Shown: one piece after another, positions 1 to 7,936 of the stretch
Position numbering within the stretch: the stretch's first letter is position 1
Layout of the letters: every line of letters begins with the position of its first letter
DNA from: JADJXV01 sp964527785
GTDB lineage: Bacteria; Bacteroidota; Ignavibacteria; Kapaibacteriales; UBA961
NCBI GenBank assembly: GCA_964527785.1
Contig: CAZGNO010000088.1
Span: 1-15,861 of the forward strand
Length of the DNA stretch: 15,861 nucleotides
Reading direction: 5' to 3'
Notes under the pieces: model-generated
The model's database searches: none
The model's input: the letters and a program-made list of their open reading frames with translations, nothing else
Told to the model about the DNA's origin: nothing
Translations under genes and position numbers: made by a program

Positions 1-50
1 GTTGCACTCAGAATGACGGGCAATGTAAGAGATGTCATTTACAGCGGCAG

Positions 51-118
51 CGAAGTGTTCAATTCCATTCCAAATTATGGATATTTACCGAAACAATTAT
101 TTTTGTCTCAGCACTTAC
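51..118. repeat. Left copy of a 68-bp inverted repeat
   Basis: The reverse complement of this stretch matches 15632-15699 at 64 of 68 bases with no gaps. The four mismatches fall at repeat positions 28, 33, 54 and 56. The copy lies in non-coding sequence upstream of rpoZ. An inner short palindrome (TCCA-taatt-TGGA) is present in both copies. It looks like a dispersed intergenic repeat, but only two copies are visible here, so its family and copy number are unknown. Confidence 0.9.
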
Positions 119-227
119 ATTGCTGTTTTAGGTCACAAAAAAAACTTGGAAGAAACCGATAAATTAGGATTGCAGCGAAGAGAATCTACAATAGTTTCTT
201 ATTGCCATTTGACAATATCAGTTTGTA

Positions 228-259
228 TTTCGTTATATGATAAAAAAAACGTATTTTTG
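228..259 (+). promoter_or_regulatory. Candidate rpoZ promoter (Bacteroidota type)
   Basis: TATTTTTG at 252-259 fits the Bacteroidota -7 consensus TAnnTTTG. It is preceded after 20 bases by TTTC at 228-231, one base off the -33 TTTG. The predicted start of transcription is about 35 bases before the rpoZ ATG. The 11-mer CGTATTTTTGT is identical at the etfB and tRNA promoters. Confidence 0.4.
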
Positions 260-299
260 TGTCAGAATTTTAATACTATTCTTTCTTTGAAAGGAAAAA

Positions 300-605
300 A
301 TGAGCACCTATATTGTTAACCCTGTTGAAGTTCGGATGGTTGAATCCGCCAAAGGGAGTATCTATCAGTCAATTGTGGCGATGGGTTTTCGCTCTCGCCA
401 GATTAATGACCAAATTAAATACCAGCTTTCACGCCGTATGGAACACGTGGAAAATGATGCTGATGAATCAGAAGGACCGAACTACGACAAACTTGCTATC
501 AGCCGCGAATTTGATGTTCTCCCGAAGCCGACCTTCCAATCAATGAAGGAAATCAGTACAGGACTTCTGACTTACCGATTACCTGATGCCAAAGAAGCAA
601 AGTAA
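300..605 (+). CDS. rpoZ: RNA polymerase omega subunit
   Basis: A 101-residue protein that fits the omega subunit, which helps assemble and stabilise RNA polymerase by binding beta-prime. The family core is visible as GSIYQSIVAMGFRSRQIND (residues 19-37), equivalent to the 'akRARQin' helix of omega. A second match is KPTFQSMKEISTGLL near residues 76-90, equivalent to the 'kpt..AleEia.Gki' strand. An acidic insertion (around ENDADESEG) separates the two. The start is supported by AAGGA seven bases upstream, and an overlapping frame starting at 313 is a shadow. The gene is followed by an intrinsic terminator and then coaBC; rpoZ next to coaBC is a widespread bacterial order. Sequence divergence from E. 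coli omega is high, so the call rests on the two motifs plus context. Confidence 0.82.
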   Translation: MSTYIVNPVEVRMVESAKGSIYQSIVAMGFRSRQINDQIKYQLSRRMEHVENDADESEGPNYDKLAISREFDVLPKPTFQSMKEISTGLLTYRLPDAKEAK

Positions 606-638
606 TCAGGTTGGTGCGTTTCTCACAAAAATTAAATC

Positions 639-669
639 AAGCCATTGAGCACCGCTTAATGGCTTTTTT
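639..669 (+). terminator. Intrinsic terminator between rpoZ and coaBC
   Basis: AAGCCATT (639-646) and AATGGCTT (658-665) form a perfect 8-bp stem with an 11-base loop, running directly into a T tract (664-669). It sits 33 bases after the rpoZ stop and 23 bases before the coaBC ATG. It could end rpoZ transcripts or attenuate readthrough into coaBC. Confidence 0.75.
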
Positions 670-692
670 AGTAGCTACTCTTGCAATGGAAT

Positions 693-2279
693 ATGCTCAA
701 AGGAAAAAAAATTATCGTTGGAGTAAGCGGAAGTATCTCTGCGTATAAAACTCCGATGTTGATTCGTGAACTTATCAAGTCCGGTGCCGAAGTGCGGGTA
801 GTGATGACACCATCTGCTGCAAAATTTGTTTCACCGCTTGTACTGACAAACCTCTCGAAGAATCCGGTTGCAATGGAAATGTTCGATGATGATTTGCAAT
901 ACGGCGGTTCGTGGCATATTCATTTGGCTGGCTGGTGTGATGCAATGATTATTGCTCCGGCATCTGCAACGACTCTCTCACGGCTGGCAAACGGAATTTT
1001 CGATACCGCACTGTCGGTGGTTGCCTCCGCCCTCCCCCGTTCTACACCGCTGGTCGTAGCTCCTGCAATGGATACCGATATGTGGCATCATCCTGCAGTG
1101 CTCCGAAATGTTATTCAATTAGAGCGCGACGGTATAACGATTGTTCCTCCAGCCGAAGGTGAACTTGCAAGCGGTTTGTATGGCGTGGGACGGCTTCCCG
1201 AAATGGATGTTTTACTGAATGCACTGCGTTTCGCAATAGGCGCAAAATCACCAACTGCCGGACAAAACGGTACGACCGATTCGGGCGGATTTCACAGTCC
1301 TTTCAAAGGTTTCCCGACTGTTCAGGAAGATTCTTACTCCGCTGCCGAAGTATTCGGTACTTTGATGGAAAAATTATCTGCTCCTTCAGAAAATTTACCA
1401 ACTCCTACTTCGGATTTCACCCCCTCAAGTGAAGTATCTCAAGTTGCGGATGATACTGCAATAACTCCCCAAAGCGAAGATACAGTAACGGAAGATGTTA
1501 TTACAGAAGCTTTTAATAGACCGGCATTTTCATTGGACGATGCAATTGAAAAAGACGTTTGGACTGCTGAATTGGAATTTCAAAAGCTAAAAGATTCGCT
1601 TCACCCCAAAGGCAAGAATCTATTCGACGGTAAAACAATCCTAATTACTGCCGGACCTACCTATGAGAAAATTGATGATGTGCGGTTTATAGGAAATTTT
1701 TCTTCGGGCAAAATGGGGTTTGCCCTTGCTTCCGAAGCCGTTAAATTAGGTGCAAATGTTCTCTTGGTTGCCGGACCTGTTTCATTACCCACCCCGAACG
1801 GAGTATTACGGATAGATGTAGAATCAGCATCTGAAATGTACGACGCTGTAATGCAGCAGTTCTATAAGTCCGATATTGCAATCTTGGCTGCTGCAGTCGC
1901 AGATTATTCTCCGGTTCAGTCGGTCTCAGGCAAATTGAAGAAAAAGGATGTAGGCGATACCATGAAACTCGAACTTCGCTCTACCAAAGATATTTTGGCA
2001 TCGCTCGGTGCAATCAAAACGAACCGTCAAATGCTCGTCGGGTTCGCGCTTGAAGCTGCAAATGAAATTGAAAATGCCCGAACGAAGCTAAGCTCAAAAA
2101 ACTGTGATCTGATTATCCTCAATTCCGCAAATAAACCTATGAGCGGTTTCGGGGGTGACAACAACACCATAACGATTATTACTGCCGACGCCGAAGAAGC
2201 ATTCCCGCCCATGACTAAAAATGCATGTGCTGCCATAATTCTAGAACATATTTCAGCAAAGATGCACGATGGAGAATAG
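693..2279 (+). CDS. coaBC: Bifunctional phosphopantothenoylcysteine decarboxylase / phosphopantothenate-cysteine ligase
   Basis: CoaBC makes 4'-phosphopantetheine for coenzyme A: CoaB ligates cysteine to phosphopantothenate and the FMN-dependent CoaC domain decarboxylates the product. Numbering from the ATG at 693 (528 residues), CoaC spans about 1-182, with GSISAYK at 13-19 and the catalytic His75 in HIHLA. CoaB spans about 312-528, with ITAGPTYEKIDDVRF, the RFIGNFSSGKMG loop (Asn335), AAAVADY (399-405) and the KLKKK lysines (414-418). The linker from about 183 to 311 is roughly 120 residues of Ser/Thr/Pro/acid-rich sequence, which makes the protein much longer than the usual ~400. CoaC motifs deviate from E. 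coli: PASATT for PASANT, PAMD for PAMN and ASG for ACG. An in-frame TTG at 681 is possible, but the ATG gives the standard N-terminus. The gene overlaps the next one by 11 bases. Confidence 0.95.
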   Translation: MLKGKKIIVGVSGSISAYKTPMLIRELIKSGAEVRVVMTPSAAKFVSPLVLTNLSKNPVAMEMFDDDLQYGGSWHIHLAGWCDAMIIAPASATTLSRLANGIFDTALSVVASALPRSTPLVVAPAMDTDMWHHPAVLRNVIQLERDGITIVPPAEGELASGLYGVGRLPEMDVLLNALRFAIGAKSPTAGQNGTTDSGGFHSPFKGFPTVQEDSYSAAEVFGTLMEKLSAPSENLPTPTSDFTPSSEVSQVADDTAITPQSEDTVTEDVITEAFNRPAFSLDDAIEKDVWTAELEFQKLKDSLHPKGKNLFDGKTILITAGPTYEKIDDVRFIGNFSSGKMGFALASEAVKLGANVLLVAGPVSLPTPNGVLRIDVESASEMYDAVMQQFYKSDIAILAAAVADYSPVQSVSGKLKKKDVGDTMKLELRSTKDILASLGAIKTNRQMLVGFALEAANEIENARTKLSSKNCDLIILNSANKPMSGFGGDNNTITIITADAEEAFPPMTKNACAAIILEHISAKMHDGE

Positions 2280-2976
2280 CCCATACGAGCCCGAACTTCG
2301 CGTGAAAGCCAAAGAATTTATCGGAAAACTGCAACACGGTCTTTCCGGTGAACTTGTCGAAGCATCGTTCCGGCAGTATTTAGTAAAAATTACTATTTCA
2401 CTCAATGGGAATCTACTAGGCACGGTTACTCTCTACTATGCCCCCACTAAAAAAACCTTTACACTGAAAAACGGTGCTCTCCCTGATGATGTTTTTGCCC
2501 AGGTAGAGGAGATTTTTCTCGAAAAAAAAGCATCACCAACGACTGCAACCTCTTCTGCCTCGCAAACAAACGGAACAGTGCATATTTATGTGGATGGATC
2601 GTTTATTCACGGGAAAGTGGGCTATGGGCTGGTAATTCTGCAAAACGGCAAACCGGCTGGTGAATTCTGCGGCTCGGTGGATAATGAAGAATATGTAGCA
2701 ACCCGTCAAGTTGCCGGTGAACTTTTCGCTGTAGGGAAAGCTGTTCAATGGTGTAAGATTAATAATATAAATGAAATTACAATTTTCTATGATTATATGG
2801 GCATCGAATGCTGGGTAACCGGGAAGTGGAAAGCAAAGCTACCGCTTACCCAGCGATACGCACAATTCGTTCGCACAAGCGGGATCCGTATCCGCTGGCA
2901 AAAAGTTGCGGCGCATACCGGAAACTTCTGGAATGAACGTGCAGACGAACTTGCCAAACAAGGTGCATTGAGCTAG
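2269..2976 (+). CDS. RNase H-like protein with extra N-terminal domain
   Basis: A 235-residue protein with a C-terminal RNase HI domain (about 102-233), the fold that cuts RNA in RNA-DNA hybrids. The acidic active-site positions are all visible: Asp109 in YVDGS, Glu151 in AGELFA, Asp175 in FYDYMGIE and Asp226 in NERADELAKQG. His216 in AAHTG matches the helper histidine. YDYMGIE.W and GKWKAK resemble the viroplasmin-linked RNase H type found in Firmicutes and others. Residues 1-85 form a separate domain (LVKITISLNGNLLGTVTLYYAP) followed by an S/T/A-rich linker. It is not the classic viroplasmin domain. It may resemble the TBP-like substrate-binding domain of RNase HIII, but that is a guess. 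The ATG lies inside the end of coaBC (11-base overlap), suggesting translational coupling. Confidence 0.8.
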   Translation: MENSPYEPELRVKAKEFIGKLQHGLSGELVEASFRQYLVKITISLNGNLLGTVTLYYAPTKKTFTLKNGALPDDVFAQVEEIFLEKKASPTTATSSASQTNGTVHIYVDGSFIHGKVGYGLVILQNGKPAGEFCGSVDNEEYVATRQVAGELFAVGKAVQWCKINNINEITIFYDYMGIECWVTGKWKAKLPLTQRYAQFVRTSGIRIRWQKVAAHTGNFWNERADELAKQGALS

Positions 2977-3129
2977 GAAGAATCAATTACGGTCAGCAAC
3001 TGAAATATGGGTTTTAATTTTTGTTCTGTAACATTCTCGCTCGTTGTGTGTAACTCTCGTCAGGAAGACAGCGACATTATTTCCCATAAATTTCCTTAAC
3101 GACCCTACCACATTTCACATCAAATACTT

Positions 3130-4791
3130 ATGGCACTATACGGATTAGTATTTATCGGCGGATTATTTCTTGCCGCTGGTTTTGCACCGCTCAATCTTTC
3201 AATTCTCTCTTTTGCCGGTTTTCTGCCATTGCTTGTTGCGCTCGAACGCTCCACATCGCGCAAACATACCATTGCAATATTATATGTCTTTTTCTTTGCA
3301 TTTCATGGACTTGGCAATTGGTGGGTCGGCAGTTGGCAATCAAATACCGACCCATTCCTTATGGCTTCAGGAATTGCACTTGGGATTGGACACCCGTTCT
3401 TTTTTATGATTCCGTTTGTAGGTTATCGGTTAATTCGTAAGAAATTAGGGCTTAGTGCAGCCGTTTGGTCATTGCCATTTTTATGGGTGGCTTTTGAATG
3501 GCTACATAGTTTGTCGGATGCCTCGTACCCATGGCTCTCGCTCGGTTATACACAGATGCACTTCCTCAACATCGTTCAGATAGCTGACAGTACAGGCGTA
3601 TGGGGAGTTTCGTTTATAGTGGCGGCTGTCAATTCAATTCTTGCCTACTGGCACTTTGTATCTCGCGGGACTATTGTCACCAAATCCCCGGTATCAATGA
3701 AAGCTGCCGCTTTGCGGTGCGTATTGTGTATCCTTCCCGTGCTTGCTATTCCTAGCATATATGGGTACTTTCGATCTGTCGAATTTTCTCCGGAAAATTC
3801 TCTACAAACAACGCATACTATTTCAGTGGGAGTAATCCAACCCAATATCAATCCTTGGCAAAAATGGGAAAATGATTCCTACCAGCAAGTTGAAATCCAT
3901 AGACGTATCCAAGATTCACTTGTCGCCGAAGGCCACATTGACCTCGTACTTTGGAGTGAAACAGCCATTCCCTATCTCGGAATGAGCGTCAGCAGCGAAC
4001 ATAATTTTAGTTTCTTGCAGCGCGGACTTACCACAAGCAATACTGCCCTGCTCACCGGATTCTCAGAAATCGTTACATTCGCACCTTCGCCAAATTTACC
4101 ACCAATGGTAAAGAAACTACGTGGAACTGACAGCTATTATGCTGCCCACAACTCAGCAATTCTGCTTCTTCCCGACACGGCAAAGCATGATTTCCCAATT
4201 CATCGAAAAATGCGACTTACACCTTTTGCTGAGTATATACCATTTGTTGAACAATTACCATTTTTAGTGAAATGGCTTGAGTGGGGTGTGGGAATTTCCA
4301 ATTGGATGAAAGGAACAGTTCAAAAACCTTTGGTATTGCCTATCCAAGAACAACGTAAGTTTGGTTATGATACTGCAAAAATCGGGTGTATCATTTGTAT
4401 TGAGTCCATTTACCCTGATTTTGTAAGGAATTATACAGCGCAAGGCGCAAATATGCTTGTTGTGATAACGAATGATGCGTGGTACAATCATACGTTCGGA
4501 CCTGAGCAACATTATGAGATAGCTGCTATGCGGGCAATAGAAAACCGCCGTGCTATTGCACGGTGCGCAAATACAGGAGTTTCGGGTTTCATTGCACCTT
4601 CGGGGGCATCCTATTCGGTTGCTCCATCGTATCAGGCGTGTGGACTAGCCCAGACGATACCGCTTTTGAACGGCAGTACATTCTATATAGAGTATGGTGA
4701 TTGGCTTCCGAAAATTACGTTCGGCATTTCTATTATTGTTGTTATTTTCAGTTTTGTTCGACGTAAGAAACAGGATTCTGTATCAGTATAA
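3130..4791 (+). CDS. lnt: Apolipoprotein N-acyltransferase
   Basis: Lnt adds the third acyl chain to the N-terminal cysteine of lipoproteins in the inner membrane. The 553-residue protein begins with about six hydrophobic helices (residues 1-215) containing the family segment YPWLSLGYTQ (133-142). A periplasmic nitrilase-like domain follows (about 230-510) and a final membrane helix lies at 527-543. The catalytic triad is visible: Glu277 in LWSETAIP, Lys360 in HRKMRLTPFAEYIP and Cys423 in CIICIESIYP. TNDAWY....GPEQH (447-460) is the usual substrate-loop motif. It is slightly longer than the 512-residue E. coli enzyme, partly from an insert at about 315-335. No clear Shine-Dalgarno precedes the ATG. 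The gene follows the RNase H gene by 153 bases, and its stop overlaps the next ATG (TAATG). Confidence 0.95.
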   Translation: MALYGLVFIGGLFLAAGFAPLNLSILSFAGFLPLLVALERSTSRKHTIAILYVFFFAFHGLGNWWVGSWQSNTDPFLMASGIALGIGHPFFFMIPFVGYRLIRKKLGLSAAVWSLPFLWVAFEWLHSLSDASYPWLSLGYTQMHFLNIVQIADSTGVWGVSFIVAAVNSILAYWHFVSRGTIVTKSPVSMKAAALRCVLCILPVLAIPSIYGYFRSVEFSPENSLQTTHTISVGVIQPNINPWQKWENDSYQQVEIHRRIQDSLVAEGHIDLVLWSETAIPYLGMSVSSEHNFSFLQRGLTTSNTALLTGFSEIVTFAPSPNLPPMVKKLRGTDSYYAAHNSAILLLPDTAKHDFPIHRKMRLTPFAEYIPFVEQLPFLVKWLEWGVGISNWMKGTVQKPLVLPIQEQRKFGYDTAKIGCIICIESIYPDFVRNYTAQGANMLVVITNDAWYNHTFGPEQHYEIAAMRAIENRRAIARCANTGVSGFIAPSGASYSVAPSYQACGLAQTIPLLNGSTFYIEYGDWLPKITFGISIIVVIFSFVRRKKQDSVSV

Positions 4792-5260
4792 TGGATAATA
4801 AATTAATGAGCGTTATTATACGAAAAGCCACTGAAAATGATTTTGTGCAATTTATGAATTAATTAAACAATTCGCCGAATTCATTAAAACGCCTGAAAAA
4901 GTATCAATTACTACTGAACAAATGATGCGAGATAAAGACTATTTTCACTGTTTGGTCGCAGTTATTGGTGACACTATTATCGGGTTTGCCACCTATTTTT
5001 TCGCATATTATTCGTGGACAGGAAAGGCACTGTACCTAGATGATTTATATGTACTTGAGAAGCATCGTGGTCAAAAAATCGGTTCGTTACTGATGGATTC
5101 TATTTTTGAAATGGCAAAGCTGGAGAATTGTACCAAAGTCCGGTGGCAGGTTTCAAACTGGAACACTGAAGCAATTGAATTCTATAAAAAACGAGGAGCG
5201 GTAATTGACACCGTTGAAATTAATTGTGATGTGAAATTAACGCCTACGTTAATACGCTAA
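4791..5260 (+). pseudogene. GNAT acetyltransferase broken by a one-base deletion
   Basis: Translation from ATG 4791 (or 4806) gives MSVIIRKATENDFVQ and then hits a TAA at 4860. The remainder of the protein continues in another frame. Adding one A near 4850 (CAATTT to CAAATTT) restores IYELIKQFAEFIKTPEK and joins the two parts into about 156 residues without further stops. The restored protein is a full GNAT N-acetyltransferase: an IRKATENDF start, beta strands around CLVAVIGDTIIGFATYFF, acetyl-CoA loop LYVLEKHRGQKIGSLLM and C-terminal NTEAIEFYKKRGA. It resembles small SSAT/diamine-type acetyltransferases, whose substrates cannot be told from sequence. The start codon overlaps the lnt stop. 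The break may be a real mutation, a programmed shift or a sequencing error. An ATG at 4922 could give a 112-residue fragment lacking the first strand and helix. Confidence 0.85.
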
Positions 5261-5262
5261 GC

Positions 5263-5282
5263 GTACTGCAACAGTATTTTTT
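5263..5282 (+). terminator. Weak terminator after the acetyltransferase
   Basis: GTACTG (5263-5268) and CAGTAT (5272-5277) pair with a 3-base loop (closing pair G-U), followed by a T tract to 5282. It sits in the 32-base gap between convergent genes, where a terminator is expected. Confidence 0.45.
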
Positions 5283-5292
5283 ACGACATAGT

Positions 5293-5907
5293 TTACAGTT
5301 CCTCATTCCTTTTCATAAATTCAGCAATAACATTCTCTTGGGACTTATCACTTGCTTCAAAAGCAGCAATAATCCTGCTTCTCTCAGATTTCTTTTTATT
5401 TTGACTTATTTTCTTCTTTCCCTGAATATCTGATACTATTATTTGAAATGCAACAATTTCTTTTACCAAACTATTTTTGAATTTTGCCGGAAGTGCCTCC
5501 CATTGTTCTTTGTAACTCCTTTCAAAAGAATCAATCATCATCTCCAACATCTCGAAAGACTCACTGCTCTCTGTCAAAATCCTCCCTCTTCCATATACGT
5601 GAACTGCTATGTAATTCCACGTAGGAACTTCCATCGTACTGTCATAAAACGTCGGTGAAATATATGCATTCGGTTCTGAAAAAATCACGAGAGCATCTCT
5701 GTCAATTAGCTGTTCCCACTGCTTATTTGCCTTTGCAAAGTGCGATGTAAGGAAAATGTCACCGTCCTTTTCCGATACTACAAACGGCAAATGTGTAGCA
5801 ACCGGATAATTATCCGTTGAAGTGATAATAATTCCAAAACTATATGTTTTTATAAAATTTATAATTTCTTCTTTGTCCGTCATCAAATTGTATTTCGGTG
5901 TGTACAT
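5293..5907 (-). CDS. PaiB-like FMN-binding family protein
   Basis: A 204-residue member of the PaiB family (FMN-binding split-barrel, annotated 'negative transcriptional regulator' after Bacillus PaiB). Family landmarks are seen in order: MYTPKYN start, F.HFAKANKQW (57-64), VIFSEPNAYISPTFY (74-88), VPTWNYIAVHVYGRG (94-108), and KKISQNKKKSERSRIIAAFE near 164-183, equivalent to the KlSQNk..eDr..v...L motif. The true biochemical role of most members is unknown; regulator and flavin-dependent enzyme are both possible. There is no helix-turn-helix. It lies 28 bases downstream of the TPR gene on the same strand and is probably cotranscribed. It faces the broken GNAT gene; in Bacillus, paiA (an acetyltransferase) and paiB are neighbours, so a GNAT/PaiB pairing is suggestive here although the genes are convergent. 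Confidence 0.88.
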   Translation of the reverse strand: MYTPKYNLMTDKEEIINFIKTYSFGIIITSTDNYPVATHLPFVVSEKDGDIFLTSHFAKANKQWEQLIDRDALVIFSEPNAYISPTFYDSTMEVPTWNYIAVHVYGRGRILTESSESFEMLEMMIDSFERSYKEQWEALPAKFKNSLVKEIVAFQIIVSDIQGKKKISQNKKKSERSRIIAAFEASDKSQENVIAEFMKRNEEL

Positions 5908-5935
5908 GAATTTCCCTAGAAATAATTATTTGGAA

Positions 5936-7936
5936 TTATACCTTATCCCCATCATTTTTCGATGATGGTGAAGTACCATTAACTTTGGATTCATTTTCCG
6001 GCACCTTCCTCGGTATCTCAATTGATTTTTGCAGTTCACTCATTATTGCTTTTTCATACTGCTTTGTATTCACTTTGCGACGGCTGATTCTTTTCACAAT
6101 GAAATTATGCAAGCTCTCATGTATGGGGGTAATAGCAATGGCAATGAGAAGCGAGGCAACAAGCGCAATGATCTGGTCGCCGTGTGCAATCATTTCTATC
6201 GGGTCATTCAAAAGCATAGAAACAAATTGGAAAAACAGAAGAAAAATAAAGAAAATATATTTCTCGATTGCTTTCGCAGAAACTTTTGTGTTCCGAACAA
6301 AATAGACCAAAACCAGCGAGCCGAAAATGAAAATCAAAAGCCCTAAGTATTCTATTGTATTTTTACGTTCGCGGGCTTCTGTTTCTATCAGTTCGCGGGC
6401 TTCACGGTCACGCTTTTCTTTTTCGAGCTTGCGTTTTATCTGATATGTTGCTTCAATATGACCTATTTGTCTTGTTTTATCGAGTGTAAGCAAACTGTCT
6501 TTCAATTGGTCGGCAATCAGAAGGTATTGGTATGCCTTTTTGTGATTATTTTTAGCATTATATGCCCGGCTCACAATATCATACGTAAATTGTAATTGCT
6601 TCACAATATTTGTTCGATTTGAAAACTCGATACTTTTTTCACCGAAATAAATAGTCGAATCATAGTTTTTGAGATTGAAATGAACCTCAGCCATCGTAGC
6701 ATATACAGCTCCGATACCTTCATTTTCGATGACTGACCGATATAATTCCAGTGATTTCCATAGGTTGCCTAGAGCTTCTTGGTATTCTTTGTGTTTATTT
6801 TGAACTGATGCAATGCTCATCTTGCAGAGAGCGGTTATTGAAATATTCGGAACGGCTTCGGCTGCCTTCAAGCCGATAGTATATTCCGACAGTGCCTCGT
6901 TATACTTTTTTTGAAGAAAATCAATATCTCCCAGTGCGCAATGAACAATTGCACGATTAACCTGCACTCTGTCAACGTTTGGAATCCGGTCGTAGAGCTT
7001 GATAGTACGGCTGTAATACTCTATGGCTGACGGATAATCCTGCAAATCACTGTAAATTGAGGCAATGGAGGCAAGTAAGTTTGCCATTGACTCCTTGCTA
7101 TTTGCTTTCTCTGCAATGCCATATCCTTCAAGATACTTGGAAATTGCCACATCGTAATGACCGAGCTTTACCTCCGCCTGTCCGATTGTCATATAGGTAT
7201 TCGCCATAAATTCAAAATTCCCAGCTGCGGCAAAATACTTCGCCGCCTTTTCCGCCCATGGGACAGACTCTTTGAATAGTCCTTTAAAATTATAGAGAAG
7301 CGCAATTCCATTGCAAGTAAATGCCATGTACATCGTATCTTTAGCTTGTTCATTCCACTTGAGTAGTTCTTCACGCACTCTTAGCTCGCTTTCAAGATCT
7401 GCCTTGTAGGTGTACATACCTCCAATATTATTATAAACATTATTTACATACAGTGCATTCTTTGTTTTGAGTAAAAAGGATTTTGCTTGTAAAAAATAGC
7501 CGAGTGCCTTATCATATTGCTTTGCATCACGGTGAATATGCCCTATTCCGATAAGAGCACGTCCCGCAATAAGATTATCATTTGCAGCTATAGCAAGTTC
7601 TCGTGCTTTCTCATAATAGACAGAAGCACTATCGAATTTTTTTGTGGAGAAATGCAAGTATCCAAACACATAATTCGCTTTTGCATCGGCAGATTTATCA
7701 TTGATTGCTGCTCCATGTTTTATTAACTTTTCCGCATAGATACGCGCGCTATCAGCATTGCAATGGATATATTCCGAGCTAATGTCAAAAAGTAATCGGG
7801 TGCGTGAGGTATCGGCAGGAGCGAATTGGAGTTTTGCAATGAGAGAATCTACACGCGTGGCAGCATGAGTGTTACTTGCAAGCAGCACCAATGTAACAGC
7901 AGAAAGAACAAAGAGGGTAAAACGATTCATAAGCAT
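5936..7936 (-). CDS. Secreted/membrane TPR protein of unknown function
   Basis: A 666-residue protein with a signal peptide (cleavage likely after THAA, near residue 26). A long tetratricopeptide region follows (about 40-480), with repeats such as AKANYVFGYLHFSTKKFDSASVYYEKA. A charged coiled coil lies at about 485-526, then three membrane helices near 528-548, 558-577 and 588-604. The cytosolic tail holds ITPIHESLHNFIVKRISRR. The layout of periplasmic TPRs, coiled coil and membrane helix is that of Bacteroidota TPR sensor kinases and cyclases, but no kinase, GGDEF or LuxR output domain follows. The tail is only about 60 residues and is polar. Starts at 7936 or 7930 (MLMNRF or MNRF) are both possible. 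It is the first gene of a probable two-gene unit with the PaiB homologue. I cannot assign a function. Confidence 0.85.
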   Translation of the reverse strand: MLMNRFTLFVLSAVTLVLLASNTHAATRVDSLIAKLQFAPADTSRTRLLFDISSEYIHCNADSARIYAEKLIKHGAAINDKSADAKANYVFGYLHFSTKKFDSASVYYEKARELAIAANDNLIAGRALIGIGHIHRDAKQYDKALGYFLQAKSFLLKTKNALYVNNVYNNIGGMYTYKADLESELRVREELLKWNEQAKDTMYMAFTCNGIALLYNFKGLFKESVPWAEKAAKYFAAAGNFEFMANTYMTIGQAEVKLGHYDVAISKYLEGYGIAEKANSKESMANLLASIASIYSDLQDYPSAIEYYSRTIKLYDRIPNVDRVQVNRAIVHCALGDIDFLQKKYNEALSEYTIGLKAAEAVPNISITALCKMSIASVQNKHKEYQEALGNLWKSLELYRSVIENEGIGAVYATMAEVHFNLKNYDSTIYFGEKSIEFSNRTNIVKQLQFTYDIVSRAYNAKNNHKKAYQYLLIADQLKDSLLTLDKTRQIGHIEATYQIKRKLEKEKRDREARELIETEARERKNTIEYLGLLIFIFGSLVLVYFVRNTKVSAKAIEKYIFFIFLLFFQFVSMLLNDPIEMIAHGDQIIALVASLLIAIAITPIHESLHNFIVKRISRRKVNTKQYEKAIMSELQKSIEIPRKVPENESKVNGTSPSSKNDGDKV

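Larger units (their letters stand above)
1..299. other. Non-coding leader region upstream of rpoZ
   Basis: This stretch carries no gene I can support. Positions 8-17 read TCAGAATGAC, the reverse complement of GTCATTCTGA, a motif that recurs at the other edge of the window. Positions 51-118 are the left inverted repeat. The rest (119-299) is AT-rich and holds the likely rpoZ promoter and, just before the start codon, an AAGGA ribosome binding site. An open frame at 32-319 runs through the repeat and overlaps the rpoZ start, and it resembles no protein I know. Confidence 0.7.

Noticed and set aside
32..319. 95-residue open frame at the left edge
   Set aside because: It crosses the inverted repeat and overlaps the rpoZ start and ribosome site. 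Its composition is not protein-like, and no family resemblance is seen.
606..692. Riboswitch ahead of coaBC
   Set aside because: The region is only 87 bases and is explained by a simple 8-bp terminator hairpin; no known aptamer motif is visible.
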